This document shows, in pieces, positions 17,293 through 26,313 of a stretch of DNA of 64,000 nt (position 1 is the stretch's first letter; every line of letters begins with the position of its first letter). Position numbers and translations under genes: made by a program. Below the pieces are notes generated by a model. The model saw only the letters and a list, made by a program, of their open reading frames with translations, was not told the origin of the DNA and did no database searches. This stretch comes from Pseudomonas amygdali (GTDB taxonomy: Bacteria; Pseudomonadota; Gammaproteobacteria; Pseudomonadales; Pseudomonadaceae): NCBI RefSeq assembly GCF_002699855.1, contig NZ_LKBW01000013.1:1-64000 (forward strand). The letters are read 5' to 3'.

Positions 17293-18432
17293 ATGAACGT
17301 TTTCTGGTTTCTTCCGACTCACGGCGACGGCAATTATCTGGGCACGACAAAGGGCGCACGTCCCGTCACCCTCAATTACCTGAAACAGGTGGCGCAGGCC
17401 GCCGATGACCTGGGCTACTACGGGGTATTGATTCCGACCGGTCGCTCTTGCGAAGACTCGTGGGTCATCGCCTCGGCACTGGTGCCATTGACCGAGCGTC
17501 TGAAGTACCTGGTGGCGATCCGTCCGGGAATCATCTCCCCTACCGTCTCGGCACGCATGGCGGCCACGCTGGATCGTTTATCCGGCGGCCGACTGCTGAT
17601 CAACGTGGTGACTGGTGGCGACCCGGACGAGAACCGTGGCGACGGCAGCTTCCTCGATCACAGCGAACGCTATGAAGTCACCGACGAATTCCTGAAGATC
17701 TGGCGTCGCGTATTACAGGGCGAAGCAGTCGACTTCGAAGGCAAGCACCTGCGCGTGCAGAATGCCAAAGCGCTGTATCCACCGATTCAAAAGCCCTATC
17801 CGCCGCTGTACTTTGGTGGCTCTTCCGATGCCGCGCATGACCTTGCGGCCGATCAGGTGGACGTTTACCTGACCTGGGGCGAACCTCCGGCAGCTGTGGC
17901 CCAAAAGCTGGCCGATGTGCGTGAACGGGCAGCCCGCAAAGGTCGTACCGTGAAGTTCGGCATTCGCTTGCACGTCATCGTGCGCGAAACCAGTGAAGAA
18001 GCCTGGAAAGCCGCCAGCACATTGATCGAACACATCAGCGACGAAACCATCGCTGCGGCCCAGAAATCTTTCTCGCGCTTTGATTCCGAAGGTCAACGCC
18101 GTATGGCTGCGCTGCATGACGGACGCCGCGACAACCTGGAAATCGCGCCTAACCTGTGGGCGGGCGTGGGTCTGGTTCGTGGCGGTGCTGGCACGGCACT
18201 GGTCGGCAACCCGCAGGAAGTCGCGGCACGCATCAAGGAATACGCAGACCTGGGCATCGAGAGCTTCATTTTCTCGGGCTACCCGCACTTGGAAGAAGCG
18301 TACCGCTTTGCCGAACTGGTCTTCCCGCTGCTGCCTGAGCCTTACGCCAGCCTCGCCGGGCGCGGCATCACCAATTTGACGGGCCCGTTCGGCGAAATGA
18401 TCGCCAACGATCTGCCCCCGCAGGCCAAGTGA
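17293..18432 (+). CDS. msuD: FMNH2-dependent alkanesulfonate/methanesulfonate monooxygenase
   Basis: Cleaves the C-S bond of alkanesulfonates with FMNH2 and oxygen, releasing sulfite during sulfur starvation; 379 aa. The sequence is very close to SsuD/MsuD proteins: [16 protein letters not shown] at the N-terminus, [20 protein letters not shown] with the active-site Cys/Ser region, and [15 protein letters not shown]. SsuD and MsuD are too similar to separate by eye; MsuD is preferred because the next gene is sfnR, as in the P. putida and P. aeruginosa msu-sfn clusters. It overlaps sfnR by one base. FMNH2 could come from the SsuE-like enzyme at 149. Confidence 0.85.
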   Translation: MNVFWFLPTHGDGNYLGTTKGARPVTLNYLKQVAQAADDLGYYGVLIPTGRSCEDSWVIASALVPLTERLKYLVAIRPGIISPTVSARMAATLDRLSGGRLLINVVTGGDPDENRGDGSFLDHSERYEVTDEFLKIWRRVLQGEAVDFEGKHLRVQNAKALYPPIQKPYPPLYFGGSSDAAHDLAADQVDVYLTWGEPPAAVAQKLADVRERAARKGRTVKFGIRLHVIVRETSEEAWKAASTLIEHISDETIAAAQKSFSRFDSEGQRRMAALHDGRRDNLEIAPNLWAGVGLVRGGAGTALVGNPQEVAARIKEYADLGIESFIFSGYPHLEEAYRFAELVFPLLPEPYASLAGRGITNLTGPFGEMIANDLPPQAK

Positions 18433-19538
18433 TGTCAGGGCAACTGCTGACCTTACCGCACTCGCCTGCGCTGGCGACCTCGATCAGAGCCACTGCGCAG
18501 GTATTCGAGGACCCCAAATCCAAGGATCTGCTCGCTCACGTACGCCAGGTGGCGCCCAGCGATGCCAGCGTACTGATCATTGGTGAAACCGGCACTGGCA
18601 AGGAACTGGTGGCACGGCACGTCCACGAACTGAGTGCCCGTCGCGACAAACCGTTCGTGGCGGTCAACTGCGGCGCGTTCTCCGAGAACCTGATCGAGGC
18701 CGAGTTGTTCGGCCACGAGAAAGGCGCCTTCACCGGCGCGATCAGCGCGAAGGCCGGCTGGTTCGAAGAGGCCAATGGCGGCACGCTGTTTCTCGATGAA
18801 ATCGGCGACCTGCCCATGACTCTCCAGGTCAAGCTGCTGCGCGTACTTCAAGAACGTGAAGTGGTCCGCCTGGGCTCGCGCAAGAGCGTGCCGATTGACG
18901 TGCGGGTGCTCGCAGCAACCAACGTACAACTGGAAAAAGCCATCAATGCCGGGCATTTTCGCGAGGACCTTTACTACCGGCTGGACGTGGTCAATCTGGA
19001 ATTGAGCCCGCTGCGCGACCGGCCCGGCGATATCCTGCCGCTGGCCCGGCATTTCATAGAGGTCTACAGCCAGCGTCTGCGCCATGGCCCGGTGCGCATC
19101 AGCGCCGAAGCCGAGCACAAGCTCAAGACCTACAGCTGGCCGGGCAATATTCGCGAGCTGGAAAACGTTATTCATCACACCTTGCTGGTCTGCCGCGAAG
19201 GAGTCATTCAGCGTGACGACCTGCGCCTGTCGAACCTGAGGATCGAGCGTCAGGACGAACAGAATCCGGTTGACGAATCAGCCGAACAGTTACTCAATCG
19301 GGCGTTTCAAAAGCTGTTTGAAGAACAGGCGGGAGCCTTGCACGAGAAGGTCGAAGACACGCTGCTCAGGACCGCGTATCGCTACTGCCATCACAACCAG
19401 GTACACACCGCCAGCCTGCTGGGCCTGACCCGCAACGTCACGCGTACGCGTCTGATCAAGATCGGTGAGCTGGCAGTCAACAAACGCAGACCGGGTGAAA
19501 ATATACAGGGCGACCGGATGCTGCATTTGTCGGTGTGA
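18432..19538 (+). CDS. sfnR: sigma-54-dependent activator of sulfone/sulfonate use (SfnR)
   Basis: Bacterial enhancer-binding protein of 368 aa made only of an AAA+ domain and a DNA-binding end, with no receiver, PAS or GAF domain. Walker A is GETGTGKE (51-58) and the sigma-54 contact loop GAFTGA is at 98-103. The C-terminal Fis-type helix-turn-helix is in [21 protein letters not shown]. Without a sensor domain it is controlled by its own expression, which for SfnR means sulfate limitation. The start overlaps the msuD stop (TGATG), so the two genes are co-translated. Confidence 0.85.
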   Translation: MSGQLLTLPHSPALATSIRATAQVFEDPKSKDLLAHVRQVAPSDASVLIIGETGTGKELVARHVHELSARRDKPFVAVNCGAFSENLIEAELFGHEKGAFTGAISAKAGWFEEANGGTLFLDEIGDLPMTLQVKLLRVLQEREVVRLGSRKSVPIDVRVLAATNVQLEKAINAGHFREDLYYRLDVVNLELSPLRDRPGDILPLARHFIEVYSQRLRHGPVRISAEAEHKLKTYSWPGNIRELENVIHHTLLVCREGVIQRDDLRLSNLRIERQDEQNPVDESAEQLLNRAFQKLFEEQAGALHEKVEDTLLRTAYRYCHHNQVHTASLLGLTRNVTRTRLIKIGELAVNKRRPGENIQGDRMLHLSV

Positions 19539-19551
19539 AGATCCAGACCGA

Positions 19552-19826
19552 TGACGCGGAGCGTCATGAACGGCATTCCCACGCTGGAGCGTGAGGAATG
19601 AGCACTGTCCGCAGGAACGCTATCGTGCCCATGCTCCGCGTGGGTATGCCTTTCTGGACGCTCTGCGTCTTCTCCCGAGCAAACGGTGCGGCGCCAAAAG
19701 CTGACGCGGAGCATCATGGACGGTATTTCCATGCTGGAGCCTGAGGAACGCTCGCCATCCGTAAGAACGCTATCGTGCCCATGCTCCGCGTGGGTATGCC
19801 TTTCTGGACGCTCTGCGTCCTCTCCT
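19552..19826. repeat. tandem 150-bp repeat with internal palindromes
   Basis: Two direct copies start at 19552 and 19702. Each begins TGACGCGGAGC, contains a CCA(C/T)GCTGGAGC segment, then an identical block of about 50 bases starting GCTATCGTGCCCATGCTCCG, and ends CTGGACGCTCTGCGTCC/T. The GACGCNGAGCGTC-like ends and the CCCATGCTCCGCGTGGG core can form hairpins. It looks like a P. syringae intergenic repeat family. It fills the 302-bp gap between the convergent sfnR and FAD genes. Confidence 0.8.
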
Positions 19827-19840
19827 GATCACGCGGCACT

Positions 19841-21244
19841 TCACGACAAACGCATCGCCAGAGCCTTAGCCTGAATCGCCACGTCGGTCACTGCGGTGCT
19901 TTCCCACCACATGCCGCGCAGTGGCGGGCCCATGGCGAACAGGCGTGACGAGCAGTGACCTTGCGCGTCGAGCACCGCGCCACCGGCGTCGGCAGCAATG
20001 CCCAGCGCAAGCGGTCCGGGCTGAATCAAACCTCGCAGCAGCAATTGCCGAGGCAACGGGCGATCCACGCGTCGCCAGTCGTACTCGATGCCGGTGGAGT
20101 TGATCAAGGCATCGCCAACGATCTGCGTCGGTTCGCTATCACCGCGCCGACGCACGCTGATCTGCACTTGGCCTGACGGCAGGCTCGCAACAGCCTGCAA
20201 CGAAGCGGCGTCAATGCTCAGCCGACCTTGCCTGATCAGTTGCGCCAGCAGTGCGGCGCTGGGCGGCGGCGAGCGATGATGATGACTCTCCCACCATGGC
20301 CGTACATGATGGACAAACTGGCGGCGCTGCCTGTCACTGGCCTGATTCCATAGCCTGCCGATGTTGGCGCGCACAGTGTCCAGCGGGGCCTGCCAGTCAA
20401 TGCCGCTTTCGATGGCCAGCTCGCACTGCTCGCGCACCTTGCGTACCAGTTGGCGAGTGCTGCGGATACTCGGGTCCTGAGCAAGAAAATCAGACCATTC
20501 CGGCGGCTGACGCCGAACGTGCGGCAGCAGGCCGTGCCGGGAAAAAATCTGAATGGGCCCGCGGTGCCCCGCCGTTTCCAGCGAGACCAGCGCATCGACC
20601 ATGGTCAGCCCCGAACCGATGATCAGCACCTTTGACTGCGGATCAAGCTTTTTCATCACCGCCACATCCCAAGGGTCCAGCGCTGCCGTGTTCAGCTCGT
20701 TCGAATCGCGTCGCGGGGTGCGTGAAGCCGCGTACATGCCGGTCGCCAGCACGGCACGGCTACCGCGCAACTTACGGCCGTCAGCCAGCGAGACACTGAC
20801 CCCACCTTCATGGACCTGCAGGTCGACTGCCTCGCCGGGCACATGCACGGCGGTCGAGCCAAAGGCTTCAGCAGCGCTTAGGGCTTCACGCAGTCGCTGC
20901 TGAACATAAAGCCCGAACACACCGCGTGGCGGAAACAGTTCGGCGACCGGGACCCTCTGCTCATAAGCTTCAGGCCAGCCCCCGGCGGCCAGATAGTCAG
21001 TCAGCCACTGGGTGAGGTCATCCGGATTATCCGGATCGACGCTCATCCGCGCAGCGTTGCCATTGAGTGTATGGCCCGGCTCCGTCGCACTGTAGGCCTC
21101 GCCCCGGCCGAGTTCGCTGCGGGTTTCGATAATCAGGATTCGGCGCTGGCCCGGTCTGCGCAACAGTTGCGCCGCCAGCATGGTGCCGCTCAGACCGCCG
21201 CCGATGATCAGAATGTCAGCCGTCTGGTGGGAATCTTCGGTCAT
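19841..21244 (-). CDS. FAD/NAD(P)-binding oxidoreductase
   Basis: Flavoprotein of 467 aa with an N-terminal FAD loop IIGGGLSGTMLAAQLL and a second nucleotide loop IIGSGLTMVDALVSL near residue 210. The family (NAD_binding_9, YdhS-like) resembles flavin-dependent monooxygenases and N-hydroxylases, but its substrate is not known. The stretch GHTLNGNAARMSVDPDNPDDLTQWL is typical. It lies 42 bp behind the XRE-cupin gene in the same direction, so the two probably share a transcript. Confidence 0.8.
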   Translation of the reverse strand: MTEDSHQTADILIIGGGLSGTMLAAQLLRRPGQRRILIIETRSELGRGEAYSATEPGHTLNGNAARMSVDPDNPDDLTQWLTDYLAAGGWPEAYEQRVPVAELFPPRGVFGLYVQQRLREALSAAEAFGSTAVHVPGEAVDLQVHEGGVSVSLADGRKLRGSRAVLATGMYAASRTPRRDSNELNTAALDPWDVAVMKKLDPQSKVLIIGSGLTMVDALVSLETAGHRGPIQIFSRHGLLPHVRRQPPEWSDFLAQDPSIRSTRQLVRKVREQCELAIESGIDWQAPLDTVRANIGRLWNQASDRQRRQFVHHVRPWWESHHHRSPPPSAALLAQLIRQGRLSIDAASLQAVASLPSGQVQISVRRRGDSEPTQIVGDALINSTGIEYDWRRVDRPLPRQLLLRGLIQPGPLALGIAADAGGAVLDAQGHCSSRLFAMGPPLRGMWWESTAVTDVAIQAKALAMRLS

Positions 21245-21286
21245 CGAACAGCGCCTCGGTCGAGTTGCGATAAAGAATCGGAAAGG

Positions 21287-21826
21287 TCAGAGCACGACAT
21301 TACGCACGAAGCGCAGGGGCACATCGGCGTCATTGCAGTAGCGGTGCGGCTGGTTGCTGGGAAACATGAAGAACTCGCCCGCCCCGACCTGCTGCACGGC
21401 CGCAGGGTCGGCAAAGCGCAACGTCAGATGCCCTTCGACGACGTAGACCTGTTCACTCCAGCCATCGGGATCGGCCTCCGAGACATAGGCGTCCCCAGGC
21501 TGCAGGCAGAATTCCCACAACTCCACCTCGCGCCGGGCAACGGCCCTGGCCAGCAGCACCGCCTTGCTGCCGACGATCGTACCGGCCCATGCCAGCTCGT
21601 TGATGCGGCTGTAATCACGATTTTCAGGTGCCTGGATCAGGTCGCTGAACGCCACTTCCAAGGCTTCGGCCACGCGGTCGAGTGTCGCCAGGCTGACGTT
21701 TTTTTCGCCGGCCTCGATAGCGACCAGCATGCGTCGGCTGACTCCGGACTTTTCCGCCAGAGCCGTCTGGCTGAGGTCCGCACTGTTACGCAGACGCCGG
21801 ACGTTCTGGCTGACGTGCTGCAGCAC
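21287..21826 (-). CDS. XRE-family regulator with C-terminal cupin
   Basis: Regulator of 179 aa. Residues about 5-65 form a Cro/CI-type helix-turn-helix (LSQTALAEKSGVSRRMLVAIEAGEKNVSLATLDRVAEAL), and residues about 100-175 form a cupin ligand-binding barrel (EQVYVVEGHLTLRF, GEFFMFPSNQPHRY). Such proteins respond to small metabolites and often control a divergent transporter. Here a DMT transporter gene diverges 140 bp away and the FAD protein follows. The transporter is broken. Confidence 0.85.
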   Translation of the reverse strand: MLQHVSQNVRRLRNSADLSQTALAEKSGVSRRMLVAIEAGEKNVSLATLDRVAEALEVAFSDLIQAPENRDYSRINELAWAGTIVGSKAVLLARAVARREVELWEFCLQPGDAYVSEADPDGWSEQVYVVEGHLTLRFADPAAVQQVGAGEFFMFPSNQPHRYCNDADVPLRFVRNVVL

Positions 21827-21966
21827 CGGAGGGCGCTGGGAGTTTCTTTGTGCATGCAGGTGCTCACATCAAACCGTTGCGCATTATACTGCCCAGCCCA
21901 GGGACACTGTCAGGTTGTTCCGCCTTTCACCGCGCGCATGGCAATTAACAGGAACCAGGAGCTGAC

Positions 21967-22890
21967 ATGAAGTCTATCAGCCGCATACCCCGCATCAGCA
22001 AGGCAGAAGCCGTACTGATTCTGATCACCATGCTCTGGGGAGGCACCTTTCTGCTGGTCCAGCATGCGATGACCGTCAGCGGGCCGATGTTCTTCGTCGG
22101 CCTGCGCTTTGCCGCCGCAGCGCTTATCGTAGCGCTGTTTTCAATAAAGGTGCTGCGCGGTCTTACCTTCCTCGAACTCAAGGCGGGCGTCTTCATCGGC
22201 ACCGCGATCATGCTCGGTTACGGTTTGCAGACGATCGGACTGCAGACTATCCCCAGCAGCCAGTCCGCGTTCATCACGGCACTCTACGTGCCCTGCGTGC
22301 CTTTGTTGCAATGGCTGGTACTCGGTCGACGACCAGGATTGATGCCGACACTGGGCATCATCCTGGCTTTCACCGGGCTGATGCTGGTAGCGGGGCCGCA
22401 AGGCGCATCCCTGCAACTCAGTTCCGGCGAAATCGTGACGCTGATCAGCACGGTGGCCATTGCCGCCGAGATCATCATGATCAGCGCCTATGCCGGTTAG
22501 GTCGATGTGCGTCGAGTCACGGTGGTGCAACTGGCCACTGCTTCAGCGCTGGCATTTCTGATGATCGTTCCAACCGAGGAACACTTGCCGGACTTTTCCT
22601 GGTTGCTGGTGCTCAGTGCCGTGGGACTTGGGACCATGAGTGCGGCGATACAGATTGCCATGAACTGGGCACAGAAAAGTGTTTCGCCTACACGCGCCAC
22701 CGTGATTTATGCCGGTGAACCGGTCTGGGCCGGGATTGTCGGAAGACTTGCCGGGGAGCGCTTGCCGGCTATCGCCCTGCTGGGCGCAGCACTGATTGTG
22801 GCCGGGGTGATCGTCAGCGAAATGAAGCGGCGTTCTGCCCCCGGTGAACAGAGCCTTGCTGAAGAAGATGGCATGCGCAAAGCCGAGTGA
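21967..22890 (+). pseudogene. EamA/DMT family transporter, broken by an in-frame TAG
   Basis: The reading frame encodes a ten-segment drug/metabolite transporter (two EamA repeats) of 307 codons, opening KAEAVLILITMLWGGTFLLV. Codon 178 (22498-22500) is TAG, in the middle of the sixth segment after ISAYAG; the same frame then continues VDVRRVTVVQLATASAL to a normal end. One substitution (from CAG, AAG or similar) explains it. The first half alone has one EamA repeat and is unlikely to work. The rest shows no other lesion, so the loss is recent. Confidence 0.85.
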
Positions 22891-23050
22891 ACGGCGGCTA
22901 TTGTGCGCCGTGAAACACATGTCCCGTGACAACTTTTTGCTGTCTTAAAAACAGCAGACACTTTTTGTAGGAAATTTCGGAAACAGTCCCTTTGGTATCG
23001 GGGTGTCTGGCACGTATGATGCTTGACATTCCCCTGCAGATTAGAAGCCT

Positions 23051-25969
23051 ATGTCCCTGATAGTTCTACTGCTTCTGCCTTTCATCGGCAGCTGTCTGGC
23101 GGCCTTTTTGCCGCACAACGCGCGTAACGCAGAATCGTTTTTGGCCGGTCTGGTCGCCCTCATCGGCGCTATCCAGATGGCATTGTGGTTCCCGCAGATC
23201 GCCGACGGCGGCGTTATTCGCGAAGAGTACTTCTGGCTGCCGAGCCTGGGGATGAACTTCGTTCTGCGTATCGACGGCTTCGCCTGGCTGTTTTCGATGC
23301 TGGTGCTGGGCATTGGTGCGCTGGTCTCGCTCTACGCCCGCTACTACATGTCGCCAGATGATCCGGTACCGCGTTTCTTCGCGTTTTTCCTGGCTTTCAT
23401 GGGCGCCATGCTCGGCCTGGTGATGTCCGGCAATCTGATTCAGATCGTGTTTTTCTGGGAGCTGACCAGCCTGTTCTCGTTCCTGCTGATCGGCTACTGG
23501 CACCACCGCGCCGATGCACGGCGCGGCGCGTACATGGCGCTGATGGTCACCGGCGCGGGGGGGCTGGCGCTGCTGGCCGGCATGATGATCCTCGGCCATG
23601 TGGCCGGCAGTTACGACCTGGACCGTGTCCTGGCCTCCGGCGACGCGATTCGTGCGCATGCCCTGTACCCGGTGTTACTGACCCTGATTCTGATCGGCGC
23701 GCTGACCAAAAGCGCACAGTTCCCGTTCCATTTCTGGCTGCCCCACGCAATGGCCGCCCCTACACCCGTGTCGGCGTATCTGCACTCGGCGACCATGGTC
23801 AAGGCCGGGGTGTTTCTCATGGCACGAATGTGGCCTGCGTTGTCCGGCACTGAGCAATGGTTCTGGATCGTCAGCGGCGCAGGTGCCTGCACGCTGATTC
23901 TGGGTGCCTACGCGGCCATCTTCCAAAATGATCTGAAGGGCCTGCTGGCCTACTCGACCATCAGTCATCTGGGCCTGATCACGCTGTTGCTGGGCCTCAA
24001 CAGCCCGCTGGCTGCGGTAGCTGCGGTCTTTCACATTCTCAACCACGCTACCTTCAAGGCCTCGCTGTTCATGGCCGCCGGGATTATCGACCACGAGAGC
24101 GGAACGCGAGATATCCGGCGTCTCAGTGGGCTGGTGAAGCTGCTCCCCTACACCGCACCACTGGCGATGGTCGCCAGTGCATCGATGGCAGGCGTGCCGC
24201 TGCTCAACGGGTTTCTGTCCAAGGAAATGTTCTTTGCCGAAACCGTGTTCATTTCCGCCACTGCCTGGGTCGAAATTGCCTTGCCAGTGATCGCGACCAT
24301 CGCCGGGATATTCAGCGTTGCCTATTCGCTGCGCTTCACGGTCGATGTGTTTTTCGGTCCGGCGGCCAAGGACCTGCCGCACTTGCCGCATGAGCCGCCG
24401 CGCTGGATGCGTGCGCCGGTAGAACTGCTGGTGCTGACGTGCCTGATCGTGGGGATTTTCCCGGCGCAATCGGTCGCTCCCCTGCTCGCCGCCGCTGCGC
24501 GTCCGGTAGTCGGCGGAACATTGCCCGAATACAGCCTGGCGATCTGGTACGGCTGGAACCTGCCGATGGTCATGAGCCTGGTGGCGATGGCTGGCGGTAT
24601 CATCCTGTATCTATTGCTGCGCAAACCTCTCAAGCACGAGCGCATTACTGCCCCGCCGCTGGTGGGCAGACTCAACGGCAAGCGCTTTTTCGAACGCAGT
24701 CAGGTGGTGATGATGCACTGGGCGCGGCGTTTCGAGCGCAAGGTCAGCACTCGTCGCTTGCAGCCGCAACTGTTTCTGCTGGTACTGGCAGCCGTACTGG
24801 GCGGCTTCATACCGATGTATTTCAGTGGCCTGACCTGGGGCGACCGGCCGAAGATTCCGGGCTCCGGGGTGTTTGTCACGCTTTGGCTTATCGCAATTGC
24901 CTGCGCAATAGGTGCAGCCTGGCAAGGCAAGTATCACCGTCTGGCAGCACTGGTCATGGTCAGCGTCTGCGGCCTGATGACCTGCATCACCTTCGTCTGG
25001 TTCTCGGCACCTGATCTGGCGCTGACTCAACTGGTCGTGGAGGTAGTGACGACGGTACTTATCCTGCTCGGTCTGCGCTGGCTGCCGCGACGCAATGAAG
25101 ACCTCGCCCCATTGAGCGCGCGCCTGCGCGCTCGTACCCGGCGAATACGCGACTTCGGGCTGGCGGTTCTTGTCGGCCTGGGTATGGCGATATTGTCCTA
25201 CGCCATGCTGACCCGTCAGACACCCAACGCTATTTCGTCCTTTTACCTGAGCCGCGCGCTGCCTCAGGGCGGTGGTACCAACGTGGTCAACGTGATGCTG
25301 GTGGATTTCCGCGGCTTCGATACGTTTGGCGAAATCACCGTGCTGGCGGCGGTAGCGCTGACAGTGTTTGCCCTGTTGCGACGCTTCCGCCCGCCGAAGG
25401 AAAGCATTCTGCTGCCCACACAGCAACGCCTGCTGGCCCGTGACGTGGTGACTGATCTGGTTAACCCGCGCAGTGCCAGCGATACCGCACTCGGTTTCAT
25501 GATGGTTCCGGCAGCGCTGGTGCGATTACTGTTGCCGATTGCCTTCATCATCTCGATGTACCTGTTCGTTCGTGGTCATAACCAGCCAGGTGGCGGATTT
25601 GTGGCCGGTCTGGTGATGTCGGTGGCGTTCCTTCTGCAATACATGGTGGCAGGTACCCAATGGGTCGAGGCGCAAATGAGCCTGCGTCCGTTACGCTGGA
25701 TGGGCACAGGCCTGTTGTGCGCGGTTCTGACCGGAGCGGGTTCCATGGTGCTGGGTTATCCGTTCATGACCACGCACACCGCGCATGTCGATTTGCCGAT
25801 TCTGGGCGATATTCACATCGCCAGTGCGCTGTTCTTCGATGTCGGTGTGTACGCCGTAGTCGTCGGCTCGACGCTGCTGATCCTCACCGCGCTGGCTCAC
25901 CAGTCGGTGCGCAGCCACCGTCCGACGCAACTGCCCAAACCCGTTGCCAACCCGCAAGGAATCCTCTGA
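23051..25969 (+). CDS. mnhA: Mrp-type Na+/H+ antiporter subunit A fused to subunit B
   Basis: Large membrane subunit (972 aa) of the multi-subunit cation/proton antiporter. Residues about 1-500 are a NuoL-like proton channel (FPFHFWLPHAMAAPTPVSAYLHSATMVKAGVFLMAR, with conserved Lys and His). The later part contains the MrpA extension. From about residue 820 there is a complete MnhB-like domain (YLFVRGHNQPGGGFVAGLVMSVAFLLQYM). The A-B fusion is the Pseudomonas/Rhizobium (Pha, Sha) form. It is the first gene of a six-gene operon whose members overlap by 1-4 bases. Role: sodium and pH homeostasis. Confidence 0.93.
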   Translation: MSLIVLLLLPFIGSCLAAFLPHNARNAESFLAGLVALIGAIQMALWFPQIADGGVIREEYFWLPSLGMNFVLRIDGFAWLFSMLVLGIGALVSLYARYYMSPDDPVPRFFAFFLAFMGAMLGLVMSGNLIQIVFFWELTSLFSFLLIGYWHHRADARRGAYMALMVTGAGGLALLAGMMILGHVAGSYDLDRVLASGDAIRAHALYPVLLTLILIGALTKSAQFPFHFWLPHAMAAPTPVSAYLHSATMVKAGVFLMARMWPALSGTEQWFWIVSGAGACTLILGAYAAIFQNDLKGLLAYSTISHLGLITLLLGLNSPLAAVAAVFHILNHATFKASLFMAAGIIDHESGTRDIRRLSGLVKLLPYTAPLAMVASASMAGVPLLNGFLSKEMFFAETVFISATAWVEIALPVIATIAGIFSVAYSLRFTVDVFFGPAAKDLPHLPHEPPRWMRAPVELLVLTCLIVGIFPAQSVAPLLAAAARPVVGGTLPEYSLAIWYGWNLPMVMSLVAMAGGIILYLLLRKPLKHERITAPPLVGRLNGKRFFERSQVVMMHWARRFERKVSTRRLQPQLFLLVLAAVLGGFIPMYFSGLTWGDRPKIPGSGVFVTLWLIAIACAIGAAWQGKYHRLAALVMVSVCGLMTCITFVWFSAPDLALTQLVVEVVTTVLILLGLRWLPRRNEDLAPLSARLRARTRRIRDFGLAVLVGLGMAILSYAMLTRQTPNAISSFYLSRALPQGGGTNVVNVMLVDFRGFDTFGEITVLAAVALTVFALLRRFRPPKESILLPTQQRLLARDVVTDLVNPRSASDTALGFMMVPAALVRLLLPIAFIISMYLFVRGHNQPGGGFVAGLVMSVAFLLQYMVAGTQWVEAQMSLRPLRWMGTGLLCAVLTGAGSMVLGYPFMTTHTAHVDLPILGDIHIASALFFDVGVYAVVVGSTLLILTALAHQSVRSHRPTQLPKPVANPQGIL

Positions 25970-26313
25970 TGGAAGAAGTCATTGCAATAGCCATCGGCGT
26001 GCTGGCCGCCTCGGGCGTCTGGCTGATCCTGCGGCCACGCACCTTTCAGGTGGTCATGGGGCTGTGCCTGCTGTCTTACGGGGTCAACCTGTTCATTTTC
26101 AGCATGGGCAGCCTGTTCATCGGCAGAGAACCGATCATCAAGGACGGTATTCCTCAGGACCTGCTCAATTACACTGACCCACTGCCGCAGGCGCTGGTAC
26201 TGACAGCAATCGTCATCAGCTTCGCCATGACCGCGTTGTTTCTGGTGGTACTGCTCGCCTCCAGAGGCCTGACCGGCACCGACCATGTAGATGGCCGGGA
26301 GCCCAAGGCATGA
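25969..26313 (+). CDS. mnhC: Mrp antiporter subunit C
   Basis: NuoK-like small membrane subunit of 114 aa with three hydrophobic segments (EEVIAIAIGVLAASGVWLIL, VVMGLCLLSYGVNLFIFSMG, and one near ALVLTAIVISFAMTALFLVVLL). The start codon overlaps the last base of the preceding stop (TGATG). Subunit C forms the membrane core between A and D. Confidence 0.92.
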   Translation: MEEVIAIAIGVLAASGVWLILRPRTFQVVMGLCLLSYGVNLFIFSMGSLFIGREPIIKDGIPQDLLNYTDPLPQALVLTAIVISFAMTALFLVVLLASRGLTGTDHVDGREPKA

